Part shown: positions 36,542 to 48,141 of the stretch, piece after piece
How the letters are laid out: the number at the start of each line of letters is the position of its first letter
How positions within the stretch are numbered: the first letter of the stretch is position 1
From: Combretum micranthum
Taxonomy: Eukaryota > Streptophyta > Magnoliopsida > Myrtales > Combretaceae
Reading direction: 5' to 3'
Assembly: GCA_024138025.1 (NCBI GenBank)
Contig: JAMXBD010001442.1
Location: forward strand, 124,001 to 188,000
DNA length: 64,000 nucleotides
The notes under the pieces: model-generated
What the model was told of the DNA's origin: nothing
Databases searched by the model: none
What the model saw: the letters and a program-made list of their open reading frames with translations, nothing else
Position numbers and translations under genes: made by a program

Positions 36542-37797
36542 TCACCTTCTTTCCAACACATGAAGCAGTCTTCTACCCTCCAACTCAAAACTTACTTCCG
36601 CTTTATTACAATCTATCGTAGCCTTGTAAAGATTTAACCAATTCATTCCAAGAATAATATCAAAATCGATTAAAGGCAGAATTAACATATCTATTGGCAT
36701 GCTTTCATTAGAAATCACTACATCAACATTTCTACATACACATGGCTCTTTGGATTGCACACCAAAAGGAGTATTTACACTCATCATTCTATCATACAAC
36801 ACTTCATAAGACAAACCACACTCATTCACAAAACTTTCAGCAACACGTGCATGAGTAGCACCAGTGTCAATGAAAGTATATGCAAGATGATTTGCAATCT
36901 GTATTGTACCTACCAGTGTATCAACTGAAGGAGCTTTCTCACACTGTTGTAAAGCAAATACTCTAGCAACTATCATTCCCTTTCCAAAGTTCGGTCCTTC
37001 ATCCTTAGGCTTTTCTTTACAATTCGCCACATGATGACCTCTTTGTTGACAATGAGCACAAAAGATGGGCTTCAATTTAGGATCAAGACACTCAGAAGCT
37101 TTATGACCTACTTTCACACATGCAAAGCAAGCTCCAGGAGTCCACTTACATTGAAATGATTCATGAAGCCCAAAACATATAGGACACCACTTATCAAATG
37201 GAATGGAAGGCATAGAAGTCTTCACTACTTGTCCCGAACTTGGTTTCTTACCCAGATATGGTCGCTTGCCTTTGTTAACATTACCAAACCTTGAATAAGG
37301 AGTGTATGATGTCACCAATCTCTTGCCCAAAAATGTAGCACATCTATCCCTCTGAACTTTGTTTTCATTGTTAATTTGTTCCACTAACTTCGCTTTGATT
37401 ACTGTTTCAGACAGTGTTGATAATTGAAACTTCTTGACCTCACTCTTAATCTCCATATTCAAGCCATCTTGAAACTTTTGAACCTTCATACTCTCATCAT
37501 TGTAATTTGTACCAGCAAACCTAAGCAATCTGCAATATTCTGCATGATATTCTTCAACAGTTTTATTTCCTTGCCTTCGACTTAGCCAACTCGATATCAT
37601 TTGTTCTCGCACTGTGGATGGAATGTATTGCAAGAAAAAGGCTTCCTTAAATCTGTTCCATGGTATTGGTTTTACATATCCTTCACTATTCAATCTCCAC
37701 CAAGTATATGCATCTCCCTTCAACATATATATAGCTAAATCAACTTTCCTATGCTCAGGTACTTCACAAGCTGCAAATGCTTTCTCAAGATCTCCAT
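36542..37797 (-). CDS. Gag-protease ORF of gypsy element E2, pol deleted
   Basis: Open for more than 400 codons on the minus strand. It starts inside gag, near LEKAFAACEVPEHRKVDLA, because its 5' end is lost at 37797, where E1 begins. The capsid part includes MLKGDAYTWWRLNSEGY, WNRFKEAFFLQYIP and RQGNKTVEEYHAEYCRLLRF. The nucleocapsid has two CX2CX4HX4C knuckles, CFACVKVGHKASEC and CAHCQQRGHHVANC, plus an upstream CPICFGLHESFQC. The retropepsin has an intact FIDTGATHARV active site and DFDIILGMNWLNLYKATIDC. After ..LLHVLERR the frame stops, and within a few codons comes VKFWGRNFLKEG, text typical of the very end of gypsy polyproteins, then the polypurine tract. RT, RNase H and integrase are therefore absent by deletion. 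Whether it is translated is unknown. Confidence 0.85.
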
Positions 37798-37964
37798 ATC
37801 AAGGTTCTTAGGATTACTCAACCAATGGGTCAAGGTCATTCCAGCAAATTATACCAAGGTTCATGGAATTTTAGATCTAATTTCTGAATATTTCATCAAG
37901 TCAAGGTCCGCTTCAATTCTTAGAGTCTGAGAAACTTAAAGACCTGTGCCAAGTACGCATCAGA
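37798..37964 (+). repeat. Truncated 5' LTR end of E1
   Basis: Text just before the PBS, taken as the last about 165 bp of the 5' LTR. The first 57 bp (with 'tctccatatcaaggttc' and 'tcaaccaatgggtcaaggtc') recur with few changes at 51908-51967, which fits two LTR copies of one element. The left side is cut by the E2 gag fragment. Confidence 0.5.
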
Positions 37965-37965
37965 T

Positions 37966-37977
37966 TGGTATCAGAGC
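37966..37977 (+). promoter_or_regulatory. Primer-binding site of E1 (tRNA-iMet type)
   Basis: TGGTATCAGAGC, complementary to the 3' end of plant initiator-Met tRNA, a few bases after the LTR end. Confidence 0.85.
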
Positions 37978-38503
37978 AAGGCTATCTAAGAATCCCCCAT
38001 CCAGTTCGATTTGAGGATGGTAATTGAAAACCCTAACTCATACCATTCATATCGTTATATTTGATTTGAATCCTTCTTGTTGTTTTAGGGTTCTTGTGAG
38101 AAAAAAAAAAGAATATCAAAGGCAAAAAAAAAAAACACAAAAAGGAATTATTGATAAAAAAATTTTCTGAGGAATTGATTTGTGTGAAGGAAACCACAAG
38201 TAGAATTGTGATCCGTCTCTATAGTCTGTTTATTGGAGTTTCAATCTTGATTTATATACTCATCAAGAATTAAAGTGTTATGAGGAACAACACAGAGAAG
38301 AAAATTCGAGAATTGGGGTCGCAAGCTCGATAAAGAACCGTAAGACAAATGATCAATAGGTAAGGTGGTAAGTGTATTTTTGAGTTTGAGTAATACAAGA
38401 GGATTGAGTATTCTATTCTTGCAAGTGATGCACATAAAGGAGTGATGTGAGGTTTATTCTTCCATTTTATTATTATTTGCTTGTTATCTCTTAACATCAC
38501 AAG
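37978..38503 (+). other. E1 untranslated leader
   Basis: A-rich leader between PBS and gag, with two poly-A runs at 38101-38110 and 38125-38134. Reverse-strand frames here (38241-38500) are chance. Confidence 0.6.
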
Positions 38504-38804
38504 ATGTCTAGCACATCAAAGAACTAAGGAAAAGAGGATAGTGATATGGCTCAAATGTTTGATATGTTGCAGGGGTTGGCAGTGCAAATGGATTGACTTG
38601 AAAATCAAAAGTCAAAAAGAGAAGCTAACCATGATGATGAACAGGACGTACGGATACATGATAGAACTAAAGGCAAGAGTAGTTCACGGGAGAGCTCTAG
38701 TCAAAGAGGTGAGAAAGTAGATAATAACTTGAATTCTATAAAATTCAAGATTCCTCCTTTTTAGAGGCATAGTGACCCAGATGCTTATCTGGAGTGGGAG
38801 CGCA
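38504..38804 (+). pseudogene. E1 gag, N-terminal part
   Basis: Reads from ATG at 38504 (MSSTSKN then TAA) and continues in the same frame through MAQMFDMLQGLAVQMD, TKGKSSSRESSSQRGEK and FKIPPF to DPDAYLEWER, where solo LTR D interrupts it. In-frame stops are TAA at 38525-38527, TGA near 38594 and TAG near 38762. This is the N-terminal linker and the start of the capsid domain of a gypsy gag. Confidence 0.8.
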
Positions 38805-39322
38805 TGTCACGCCCCATAGGGTATCCTAAACGTAATAGCCCGCCACATACTATATAAGACTCATGAAATCCCTATCCAAGCCTTTTGGAAGTCTTATATA
38901 GATGTAAAGCGTCCCCTTACGACAATAGAATACTCAATCAATGGAGTTAAGAAGTTTAATGTGGCATTCACTAGCCATAGATAATAAATCAAAACGCATA
39001 TATATACATTACAAAAGTCTAAGGGGCATTCCCCTGCAAAATAATATCAAGTCCGATTACAGTCATCCAGAGTCCTTTAGTTTCCAACGGAAGTCTAAAC
39101 AAAAGCAAAGTAAACTTCTAAGGAAAACTCCTATCTCCGGTACCTGAGCTGTGGCTTGCCTCGGCCTAAGCCAAATGAACTCGTGCTGCAACAAATAAAA
39201 GTTATGGGGGCGTAAGCTAACTAGCTTAGTGAGTATAAACTTCCATATCACAATTAAGGTAATTCATTCAAACAAGTGTTTGTTCAAGCAAATGGTATGC
39301 ATCAGAAAAATGAGTTCAACAA

Positions 39323-39371
39323 ATATATGACCAGCCGGAAATCATATGTGGATGGACTTGCCCCCTCCATC
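39323..39371 (-). promoter_or_regulatory. Tandem hairpin pair in LTR D
   Basis: On the minus strand, stem 1 is gatgga (39366-39371) with tccatc (39351-39356). After one base, stem 2 is acatatga (39342-39349) with tcatatat (39323-39330), with one G-U pair and a loop containing tttccggc. It lies 518 nt from the LTR 3' end. Confidence 0.55.
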
Positions 39372-39433
39372 CCGGGTTAGCAGATTAACGAATCCTGCGG
39401 TACGACGCCATTTAAGTTCACGGTCAACTGAAC

Positions 39434-39530
39434 AATAATTCATTTTATGGATCACGATTAACCAACATATTCGTTTTATGGATCACGATTAACCAACATA
39501 TTCGTTTTATGGATCACGAAAAACTAACCA
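39434..39530. repeat. 31-bp tandem repeat, about three units
   Basis: Three head-to-tail copies of a unit containing ttcgttttatggatcacgat and taaccaac; the last copy is diverged. Located in LTR D. Confidence 0.85.
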
Positions 39531-42228
39531 ATGCTAATGCTCCATCCCCGTCATGATATGAATGAGTCCAATTGTAATTGAAGTTGAATATAAATTAATT
39601 CAATTCTTTTAGGTGACCAACAATTATTCGTAGACAATCAATACAAAATTCTAGCTAAACAAACAATAGCTTAACACTCGGTTTCGATATTCCTTAAATT
39701 CAATTTCACATATCAACAACAGACAAGTATATAATCCCCATATACCCCATCATGCATAATCACCATTTTATCTTTGCCTAAACAATTAATGCTACTATCA
39801 TTACAATCATAAGCAATAATTGAGAGCAGAAGTAATACTCACTCGGCCATGGTTTGCCGATCTTTTAGTAATAGTAATCGGGCGGTAATGTATCGTCTTG
39901 CTCGGGATCACCTACCAAATAAGAATAATCTAATAAGAATCTCATCACTAAACTAATTTAAGCTATACATCTAAACTACACAAATTCGGAATTCTCGCCA
40001 TTTGCGGAAGCTCCGACTTAAAACGTCCATAACTTGGTCATTTTAACTCGGAATTTTGCAAATTTTATATCGATCTCTATCTAATTCGAAAGATCTATCT
40101 ATTTCTAGTATTATTTTCAAGTTTTGAAAACATTAAGGTCACGGAACAGTGCGATCAGTTCTGTTCTGTAACTTTTCTAATTCCGAAAAATTATTTCGCA
40201 TTTGATAAAAATGTTCCTAGTTGATGATTCATGTATAGATGGTATATGAATGAATTCCTAATATGAATATCATGTAATGAGCTCAATATATGCATGGTTT
40301 CGATGATCTTTGATGATGAACTCTTATGAACTTCTATTTATTAAGAATTCCATGATAATTACCTATGAAAAGCTATTCTTTCTAACTTTACATTTCCTAG
40401 TGTTTTTATGATTTTATCCTTGGAATTTACTTACCATCTAAATAAAAATGAGTTCTCAATATCTATACTAATCATGACCTTCATTTATGCATAAAAATCC
40501 ACAATTTTCATTGGATAAATATGTCTTTAAACAAGCTACTCACAAAAATCCGAATTTTGTAAATTTCCTTTTCTTGCATTTTCTTTATGAGAAAACTTGT
40601 TTAATGCATCAAAAATTGAAGCTTCATTATATCTATTATCTAAAGACTCCATTTAACTTATAAAACATGCCATCTAAGTTTGGATACCAAGTGTTTAAGT
40701 AGGCATCAACCTAAAATACGAATTTGACCATTAATATCTATATCAATATTTTTCATTCTAGTCTTCACTACTTGTTTTACATTTTCCTTATGCCTAAACT
40801 CATCTAAAATTATGAAAATCACTCCTCAAGGACATCTATTACATATACCTTCCATTTTCTATGAAAAATATGAGTTCTAAAGTGGTTTTGGTGGTCTTTA
40901 AAATAGGGTTCCAAAATCATCCGAATTTTCAACTAAACATTTCTAACCAAATATTTTCCTTTTCAAGTTTCTTGTCTTCTATACATGTAGATCTACCATC
41001 TAACCTATCTATACATAAACAAGGCTACATTTTTATGATCATCAATGCATGAAAATCAAAATAACATATGAACATAAATGTAGATGAAGATGTGGATGTC
41101 TAAACATTAGATCTACTAAATATAATGCATGAATCATGAGTTTCATGGCATGAACATAAATATCTATGCATGATCTCTACTTTACATGCATGAACAAGGT
41201 GATATTTCAACAAAAGCTCATTTAAACACTAGATCCATATCTTGCGATGGCTTGATATCCTTGTACAAGTGTTTTCATGTCCCTAGCATATGCTCATTGG
41301 GATTAAATGTGAAAACACACAAGAATAGCTTTGCCATTGCAAGATTTGATAAGAATGAAGCTTGAAATCAACATACCAATGGAGATTAGAGGTGGAAAAG
41401 AAGAGGAAATGAGTTGTGTGTGTGAGTGTGGAAGGGGGAGGGTGTCACGGCACACTTAGAGGGAGAGAGGAGAGGTTTTGCTTTGGTAAAAATTGGAACA
41501 AGTGAAAAATGAGGAGAGAGAGAAAAAAAGAAGCTTATATAATACATGCATTAGGTTTTAGTTGAATAAAATTGAGTAAAATAAAACAAATGAGAGGGAA
41601 AAATGGGGGGGAGGACTCCGGCCATGGGGAGGGGTAGTATGTGTATGTGTTTAAAATTTGATAATTTGTATTTTATGTAATTAAATGTAATAATTAAATA
41701 AGAAACAAAAATTCTTGGAAAAGAAAATTGTAATGAGTAGTTGTAAGGATATAAGAATAGGGTATGGGTAGTGTGTAGTGTAGGTTGTACTTATGAATAG
41801 CAGACAAGACATCTACTTTACCGGTTGTAACGAAAACATGGGAAAAGGCTATAACTGTAATTTTTATAGCCCGAAAAATTATAAAATTGATATTTTTGGA
41901 ATCCTTATAAAATTACGATTCTAATGAATATTCCGGAACATTTTTCTGAGTTCGTGGTCCTGAGGTACGCTTTTCCGTAATTGAGCTCGGGAAGGCCCAG
42001 AATTGAAAAATTCCTGATTTTAAAACTTTCAAAGGTCTAAAATATACTTTAGAATGATAATTCATATTCATTTATTTTATAAAACTTCTTTTAATATGAA
42101 ACCGAAGGAAAGCCGGATTTAGGGTTCCTAAGCTTCTCTCACTAGACTTAAACTGAACTGGATTAGGGTTTCACTTTTCAACTCCCGGGGTTTTCTTAAC
42201 TACTGAGAATACCAAGGTTTACAGTGCA

Positions 42229-42890
42229 AGATCGAGCTTACTTTTGCATGCCATAATTATTCGGAGGAGAAAAAGGTCAAATTGGTTGTTGTGGAATTTA
42301 CTAGATATGCCAGCATATGATGGAATCAACTTACCATTAGTAGGAGGAGAAGTTTAGAGAATCTAATTAGCACATAGAGAGAGCTAAAGCAGATCATGAG
42401 AAAGAGATTTGTTCCATCACATTATTATAGTAGCTTATATCGTTAGTTACAAGAACTTATTCAAGGAAGTAGGAGAGTATTAAATGCAATAGTCACTTAT
42501 GATGAAGATTGATGTAAAGGAAGTTGATGAAGCCACTATGGCTAGGTTTTTTTATGGACTTAATAGAGATATTGCATATAAGTTGGAATTGCAGCATTAT
42601 ATGGAGTTGGAAGAAATTTGTCAGGTGGCACTAAAATTTGAGAGCCAACTCAAGAGGAAAGGAAAATACAGTTATGAATTACTTCTTCTACTTTACGGAA
42701 GAAAAATTAGAAGAAGGAGGATAAGAAGAATAAAAAGGAAAAATCCACTCAAGCTATGCCAAAAGAGGAAAATTCTAATAAAACAAAGGTAAGCCTGAAT
42801 CTCAATGTGGTTTAAGTAAAATTCGTTGTTTCAGGTGTAATGGTGTTAGACACTTAGCTTCTTAATGCCTTAAAAAGAAAGCTATGATTG
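42229..42890 (+). pseudogene. E1 gag, C-terminal part with zinc knuckle
   Basis: Continues gag after solo LTR D: IELTFACHNYSEEKKVKL, VVEFTRYA, then MRKRFVPSHYYSSLYR and LIQGSRRVLNA, with scattered stops. The next part, at 42499-42790, reads EVDEATMARFFYGLNRDIA and VELEEICQVALKFESQLKRKG-like blocks (here MELEEICQVALKFESQ). A single nucleocapsid knuckle at about 42828-42872 (CFRCNGVRHLAS, stop, C) fits CX2CX4HX4C, with a TAA in the last spacer. These are capsid and nucleocapsid regions of a plant gypsy element. Confidence 0.85.
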
Positions 42891-42984
42891 TCTTAGGCAA
42901 TGATGAATATAAGATAGCAAGTGAGAGTAAAGAAGATAATGATGATATGCCTGAATTAGAAGAAGTGATTGATAATGAGGAAAC

Positions 42985-43461
42985 TTGTCATTGGTAATTA
43001 GACACACTTTTAGTACACAAAAGGTGGAAGAGGATGAACTTGAGCAGCAGAGGGAGAATATTTTCTATACTAGAGTTGTAGTGAAAGACAAAGTTTGTAG
43101 TCTAATAATTGATGGTAGCAGTTGTACCAATGTGGTGAGTGCTAATTTAGTAGAATTGCTTAAGCTACCTATACTTAAACACCCTAAGACTGATAAGTTA
43201 CAGTAAATGAATGATTCTGGAGAGGTGAAAGTGAATAAGCAGGTGAAGCTATTATTTGCATTGGGGAACTATAAGGATGAGGTAATGTGTGATGTAGTAC
43301 CCATGAATGCATGTCATATCTTATTTGGCAGATCATGGCAATTTGACAAGAATGCTATCCATGAAGGGTGTTCAAATAGGTTTATTATGCAAAAGGATGA
43401 AAAGACATTCCATTTGAAGCGTTTAACACCACAACAAGTACGGGAGGATCAAAAAAATTAA
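42985..43461 (+). pseudogene. E1 aspartic protease
   Basis: Retropepsin-like domain. LIIDGSSCTNVVS at about 43105-43140 is the active-site region in this gypsy subgroup, with the catalytic Asp kept. HILFGRSWQFDKNAIHEG at about 43310-43365 is the second conserved block. A TAA splits it at 43204-43206. The Lys/Glu-rich linker that follows (43450-43600) runs into a deletion of RT. Confidence 0.8.
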
Positions 43462-43612
43462 AACAAGAAGATAAGATGTTGAGAACTAGTGAGAAAAACA
43501 GAGAAAACATGAAAGCTGATGAGAATGATACATGAGTGGTAGAGAGAAAAAATAACGTGGTTAGTGAGAAAAAAAAAAGGAGAGAGTGAAAAGAAAAGGC
43601 AATTGAATTGTT

Positions 43613-44290
43613 TTGAAAAAAGAGCCTTTATATGCTAATCTTAAAAAATGTACTTTTTGTCTGGAAAATATTATTTTCTTAGGCTATGTTGTAAGTGCTA
43701 GAGGCATAGAGGTAAATGAAGAGAAAATTAAGGCAATTAAAGATTGGCCTACGCCTACTAGTATTATTGAAGTGAGGAGTTTTCATGGTCTAGTTAGTTT
43801 CTATAGACGTTCTGTGAAAGATTTTAGTATACTAGCATCATTGACTAAAATTGTTAAAAAAATCTATTGGTTTTTAATGGATGAAGCACAAGAAAACGCT
43901 TTTAATTTGTTGAAAGAAAAATTATATTCTGCACCTTTGTTACCTGACTTTTCCAGGACCTTTGAGATTGAATGTGATGCATCTGGCATTGGCATTGGAG
44001 CTGTATTAATGCGAGAAGGCAAGCCAATAGCATACTGTAGTGAGAAGTTGAATGGAGCACATTTGAGATATTCTACTTATGATAAGGAGCTCTATGCATC
44101 GGTGAGAGCTTTAGAGACTTGGCAATATTATTTGTGGCCAAAGGAATTTGTGATTCACACTGATCATGAATCATTGAAGTATTTAAAGGGACAAGAAAAG
44201 CTAAAAAGAAGACATGCCCAATAGATGGAGTTTATTGAGACTTTCCCATATGTTATCTGCTACAAACAAGCTAAAAAAATGTAGTTGTTG
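43613..44290 (+). pseudogene. E1 RT C-terminus and RNase H; RT palm deleted
   Basis: Starts at the RT end ([28 protein letters not shown]), so the fingers and palm with the catalytic Asp pair are missing between about 43600 and 43620. The connection ([19 protein letters not shown]) is followed by a readable RNase [31 protein letters not shown] and [14 protein letters not shown], with all catalytic acidic residues visible. A stop lies at 44222. Without RT, E1 could only have moved with help. Confidence 0.88.
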
Positions 44291-44295
44291 ATGCC

Positions 44296-44564
44296 TTGTC
44301 GCACATGTATGTCCTTCTATCAACTCTTAATGCAAAATTATTAGGTTTTCAACATATCAAGAAGTTGTATGCTGATGATCATGATTTTTTTGCTATTTAC
44401 ATTGCATGTAAGGAAGGATCTTTTAACAAGTTTTATAGGCATGAAAACTTTTTATTTAAAGAAGGAAGATTATGTATGCCTCAATGTTCTATAAGGGAGT
44501 TACTTGTTATGGAGTCTCATGATAGAGGTTTGATGGAGCATTTTGGTGTCAATAAAACTCTAGG
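44296..44564 (+). pseudogene. E1 integrase, zinc-binding N-terminus (first part)
   Basis: Reads LLSTLNAKLLGFQHIKKLY, then FLFKEGRLCMPQ, then ELLVMESHDRGLMEHFGVNK and TLG, the HHCC-side histidines. It stops at the insertion of solo LTR A; the codons continue at 48698. Confidence 0.85.
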
Positions 44565-45463
44565 TGTAAGCCCTCGAATTTTTCGATAATGGTTTTGGAA
44601 TACCAAATCAAAACCCAAAAGTCTGACCCAAGTTGAAACCAAACCTTAATCAATTTCGATCACGGGATTTCATAAGAGAATTTTCAAAAAAAAAACAAAA
44701 ATAGAAAGTCCAATGATCGTTCGATTTGAAAACCCGAATATGAAAAGATCCACTTATCGAATCCCGGATATAAACTTCTCAATTTCTAGGGTAAAACCCT
44801 AACCCTAGTCAAACCGAAATTTCCAAAAGTCAACAAAGACCAAGACAATTAAACAATTTCAACTCCGGCAATCCAGTGTTCTCAAACCCCAAAAAACGAA
44901 TTTAAGTTAATGGCTTTTTATAGTTTGTAATAATATAGGGTAACATAGAAATATTAGATTCGCGAACTTCAAGTGTCTTTCGGACCCAAACGGGATCAGT
45001 TCTTGAAAAGCGTGTCCCGGAGCTCGAAATAATAAAAATATTTCTTTAACACCAAAAGACTCGTAATTAAACAAGGATTTCAAAAATATCAGTTTTTGAA
45101 TTTTTTGATAACTAAAAATAACAGATATAGCTTGATTACGCGTATTTTTATTACTACCGGTATTTTATATGTCTAGTCTACTATTCATAGTACTATTCCT
45201 ACTATTCATTACTATTTCACTATCTACTTTTTCTTACACCTATTTCTTACTACCTACATACCTATTTTCTTACTTTTTACTTTTCCAATACAACTTTATT
45301 CACATCAATCCCTACATATTATTTCTTTTTATTACAAAAATACAAAAATTAATCAAATCACTCCCTCTTCCTCCTCCCATTACCGCCGGCCCCCTCTCTC
45401 TTTTCTATATATTATTTCTTTTTCAATTTATTTTACCACATCAAAAATTCACTCCAAAAATTC

Positions 45464-45471
45464 TATAAATA
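45464..45471 (+). promoter_or_regulatory. TATA box of LTR A
   Basis: TATAAATA preceded by a C-rich stretch and followed by a C/T-rich, ATG-free leader. LTR B has the same motif at 56704-56711 in the same setting, which supports it as the core promoter. Confidence 0.7.
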
Positions 45472-48090
45472 CCCCATTCCTCCTTCATTCTTTCACATAC
45501 CCATTTCACATAACAAAACTCTACCAAAATACTCTCTCAAAATCTCTCTCCAACCATTTCCTCTCAAAAAAACTCTCTACCAATTTCTACTCTTCAAGAA
45601 AAATAACAAAACCCATTCATCTCTTTCAAAACTTTCCATTAAACCTTAGGTAAAAATCCAACTTATATTTCTTTATCATGTTCATACAACTTAGCATGAG
45701 CTTAATGTATGTTTCTTAGGCTCATATGACTTAAAGAAGCAACAATATGTTCATGTTTTGTTTTTATTCATGTTTCTATTTTACATTATGTTATTATGTT
45801 GTTGCTATTATTGTTATTATTTTTGCTCTAATCTAACTTATATAGTATTATGTATACTATGTATATATATTTATTTAGAGCATATAAGTTCATTTGTTAT
45901 TTATTTACTTTCATGTCTTGCAATTTATTTATTTACTTGTTTTATGCAATTTATTAAGACTAGTCTTTCTAATCTTAGACTTGTCCATATCAAGTCAAAA
46001 CAATTTTCTTTCTTTTCTTTTCTTTTGAGACTAGTCTATTCTTAATCTTGGGTTGCCTTAATGAAGCTAAGGCTCCCTAGACATGACCGGGATACCTTGA
46101 TGAAGCTAAGGTTTCCAATGCTTGACTATTTTATTATGTTTATTTACTTACAAGTATTTCTTTCCATCTTGTTATGTATTATCTTTACTCTTACATAACT
46201 ACATAATCATATTCATGCATGATTATAATATTGTTGTCTAAGTAAAAATAAAAATGGGTTCTTTCTTAAATAAAGAAAAAGTAAACTAGATTTCTTGACA
46301 AAAGAAATTTCAACAAAAAGGTCTAAGTTTTCTTTTCTAACAAACTCTTTTCAAAAGATAAGCTAATCATAAATTCTAGAAGAAGTAGTAATGTAAATTT
46401 CTTCAAAATAATAAAAGTAACTTATTTCTTTTCTAAATCAAAAACTAAATACCCCATAAAGAAAGAATTTTTAGCCATAAAGGATTTTAACTCAACCATA
46501 TCTTTTATACGACTTAATTATATTCATTATAGACTTTGAAAATCACATGCTAAGAAAGTTTCTTCAAAACTTAAATTTTGTATTGTTATTCTCTTTTCAA
46601 AATTAAAATGAAATTTTTGTTAAGTTCTAATGTTAACAATTCTTTAAGAAAGCTTTTCTTATAAACTTGTCTAAAGGAGTTATTCTATCACTTAACAAAT
46701 ATTAAGTATATAACAAGTTTTTCAAACCAAGATAAAATTAACTCACTATTTTAGAAACCAACTTAGAAAAATAAAATTTGTCAAGAAAGTAAATTTTTAA
46801 AGGTATATCTGTTTTCTAAAGAAGAGAAATGATATAAAAATAAAAGAAAAACATACATTTGAGACAACTTCAAATATTTGAAACTTAAAGAATATTTTGA
46901 AAAGCTTATTTTTAATCACTAGAAATAAAGTTAGTAGATAACTTAAAGAACCAAAATTTTTGAAAATGAATTTACCTTTGAAAAGTGAGAAAATGAAATA
47001 ATAATAAAACATTTACTCATAACAACTCAAATATATTTTTTATTTTCTTTCTAACAAATCAAAAAGGAGAAAATTCTCAAAAGTGTTATCTTTTAAAACC
47101 ATCAAAGACAAATTGTTTACGAAATATCAATATTGAGACAACACTACAAAAATCATGCATACAATATGAGTATAAATATATGATCAAAGGATTTTTCAAC
47201 TATAAATATATACATTTATTTTTCTTAAAGATTTTTGAGTAAAGTAAAGTTTGGAAAAATCTTGTTTTGAAAACTATAAATTCGTAATTATTTTGTGCTG
47301 TAGTATTTTCCAACCCAAATGGCTTTTTATGATAAAAATAACCTTAGAAATGGATAGATCTTTTCGAGTAGGTAGAAAACGGTATATTATTTGCGCGATT
47401 CCGAGTTAGAATGATTAAGTTATGGCCATTTAAGTTGGAATTACCTTCTATACGAATATTAACGATCTTATGACATAGTTTTTGATAAGTACCATAGAAT
47501 CAATAAGAAATACTTATTATAGGTATTCTTCTTGATTAGGTGATCCCGAGGAGGAGTATTCATACCCGAAGGATTATTTTGATTAGTGGATTTACCGATC
47601 GACTCATCTATAAGAAAGATAGATCCTCATGGCCAAGTGAGTTTATTTCCTACCTTTTTCGTACTTAGTTGTGCTTGTAGCTAGAGGCACTAGAAGTAGG
47701 AAAAGATGAAAGTGAATTATGTATGATAATATTGGTTGAAAGAATGTTAAGCATACCGAGGCATGAATCGTTGTTAATTAACTTATGTTTTACTATTATT
47801 TTGTTGGAGTGTATGCAAAATTCTGTAATCACCTTTAAATTACTCTAATCATGTTCTATGAATTATATTAAATTGATTCATGCATATCACATAGTTAGTC
47901 TCATTGCATGAGCTGCTATTCTCGATGGGACAAGAGTATAGTAGCCGAGTATGCAGTAGCCAGAAATCTGCAAGATGGGCAATTATGAGCCTGAAAGAGC
48001 TATTTTAAGATAGGCAAGTAAGCGCCTGAAATAAACTACATGAGTTGGATTTTAAAGATGGGTTTTAAAGAGCCTGAAACACCTAACCCT

Positions 48091-48141
48091 GAATGGAGAG
48101 GTAAATCCATTCAAACATATGATTTCCGGCAGATCATATGT
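48091..48141 (+). promoter_or_regulatory. Tandem hairpin pair in LTR A
   Basis: Stem 1 is gaatgga (48091-48097) with tccattc (48106-48112). After 2 nt, stem 2 is acatatgat (48115-48123) with atcatatgt (48133-48141), with loop ttccggcag. It lies 556 nt from the LTR 3' end. Confidence 0.6.

Larger units (their letters stand above)
38805..42223 (-). repeat. Solo long gypsy LTR D, inserted in E1 gag
   Basis: 3419 bp. On the plus strand it starts TGTCACGCCCCATAGGG and ends ...ACCAAGGTTTACA, so the LTR is in minus orientation. It is flanked by GCGCA (38800-38804) and GTGCA (42224-42228), a 5-bp duplication with one C-to-T change. No internal region remains. A TATA-like tatataag (minus) lies at 41534-41541. 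It carries a 31-bp tandem repeat (39434-39530) and the tandem hairpin pair (39323-39371). Its 3'-end blocks match LTRs A-C. Frames at 38941, 39063 and 40861 are chance. Confidence 0.9.

Noticed and set aside
39434..39530. Possible CRISPR-like array
   Set aside because: Direct tandem units without spacers, inside a plant LTR.
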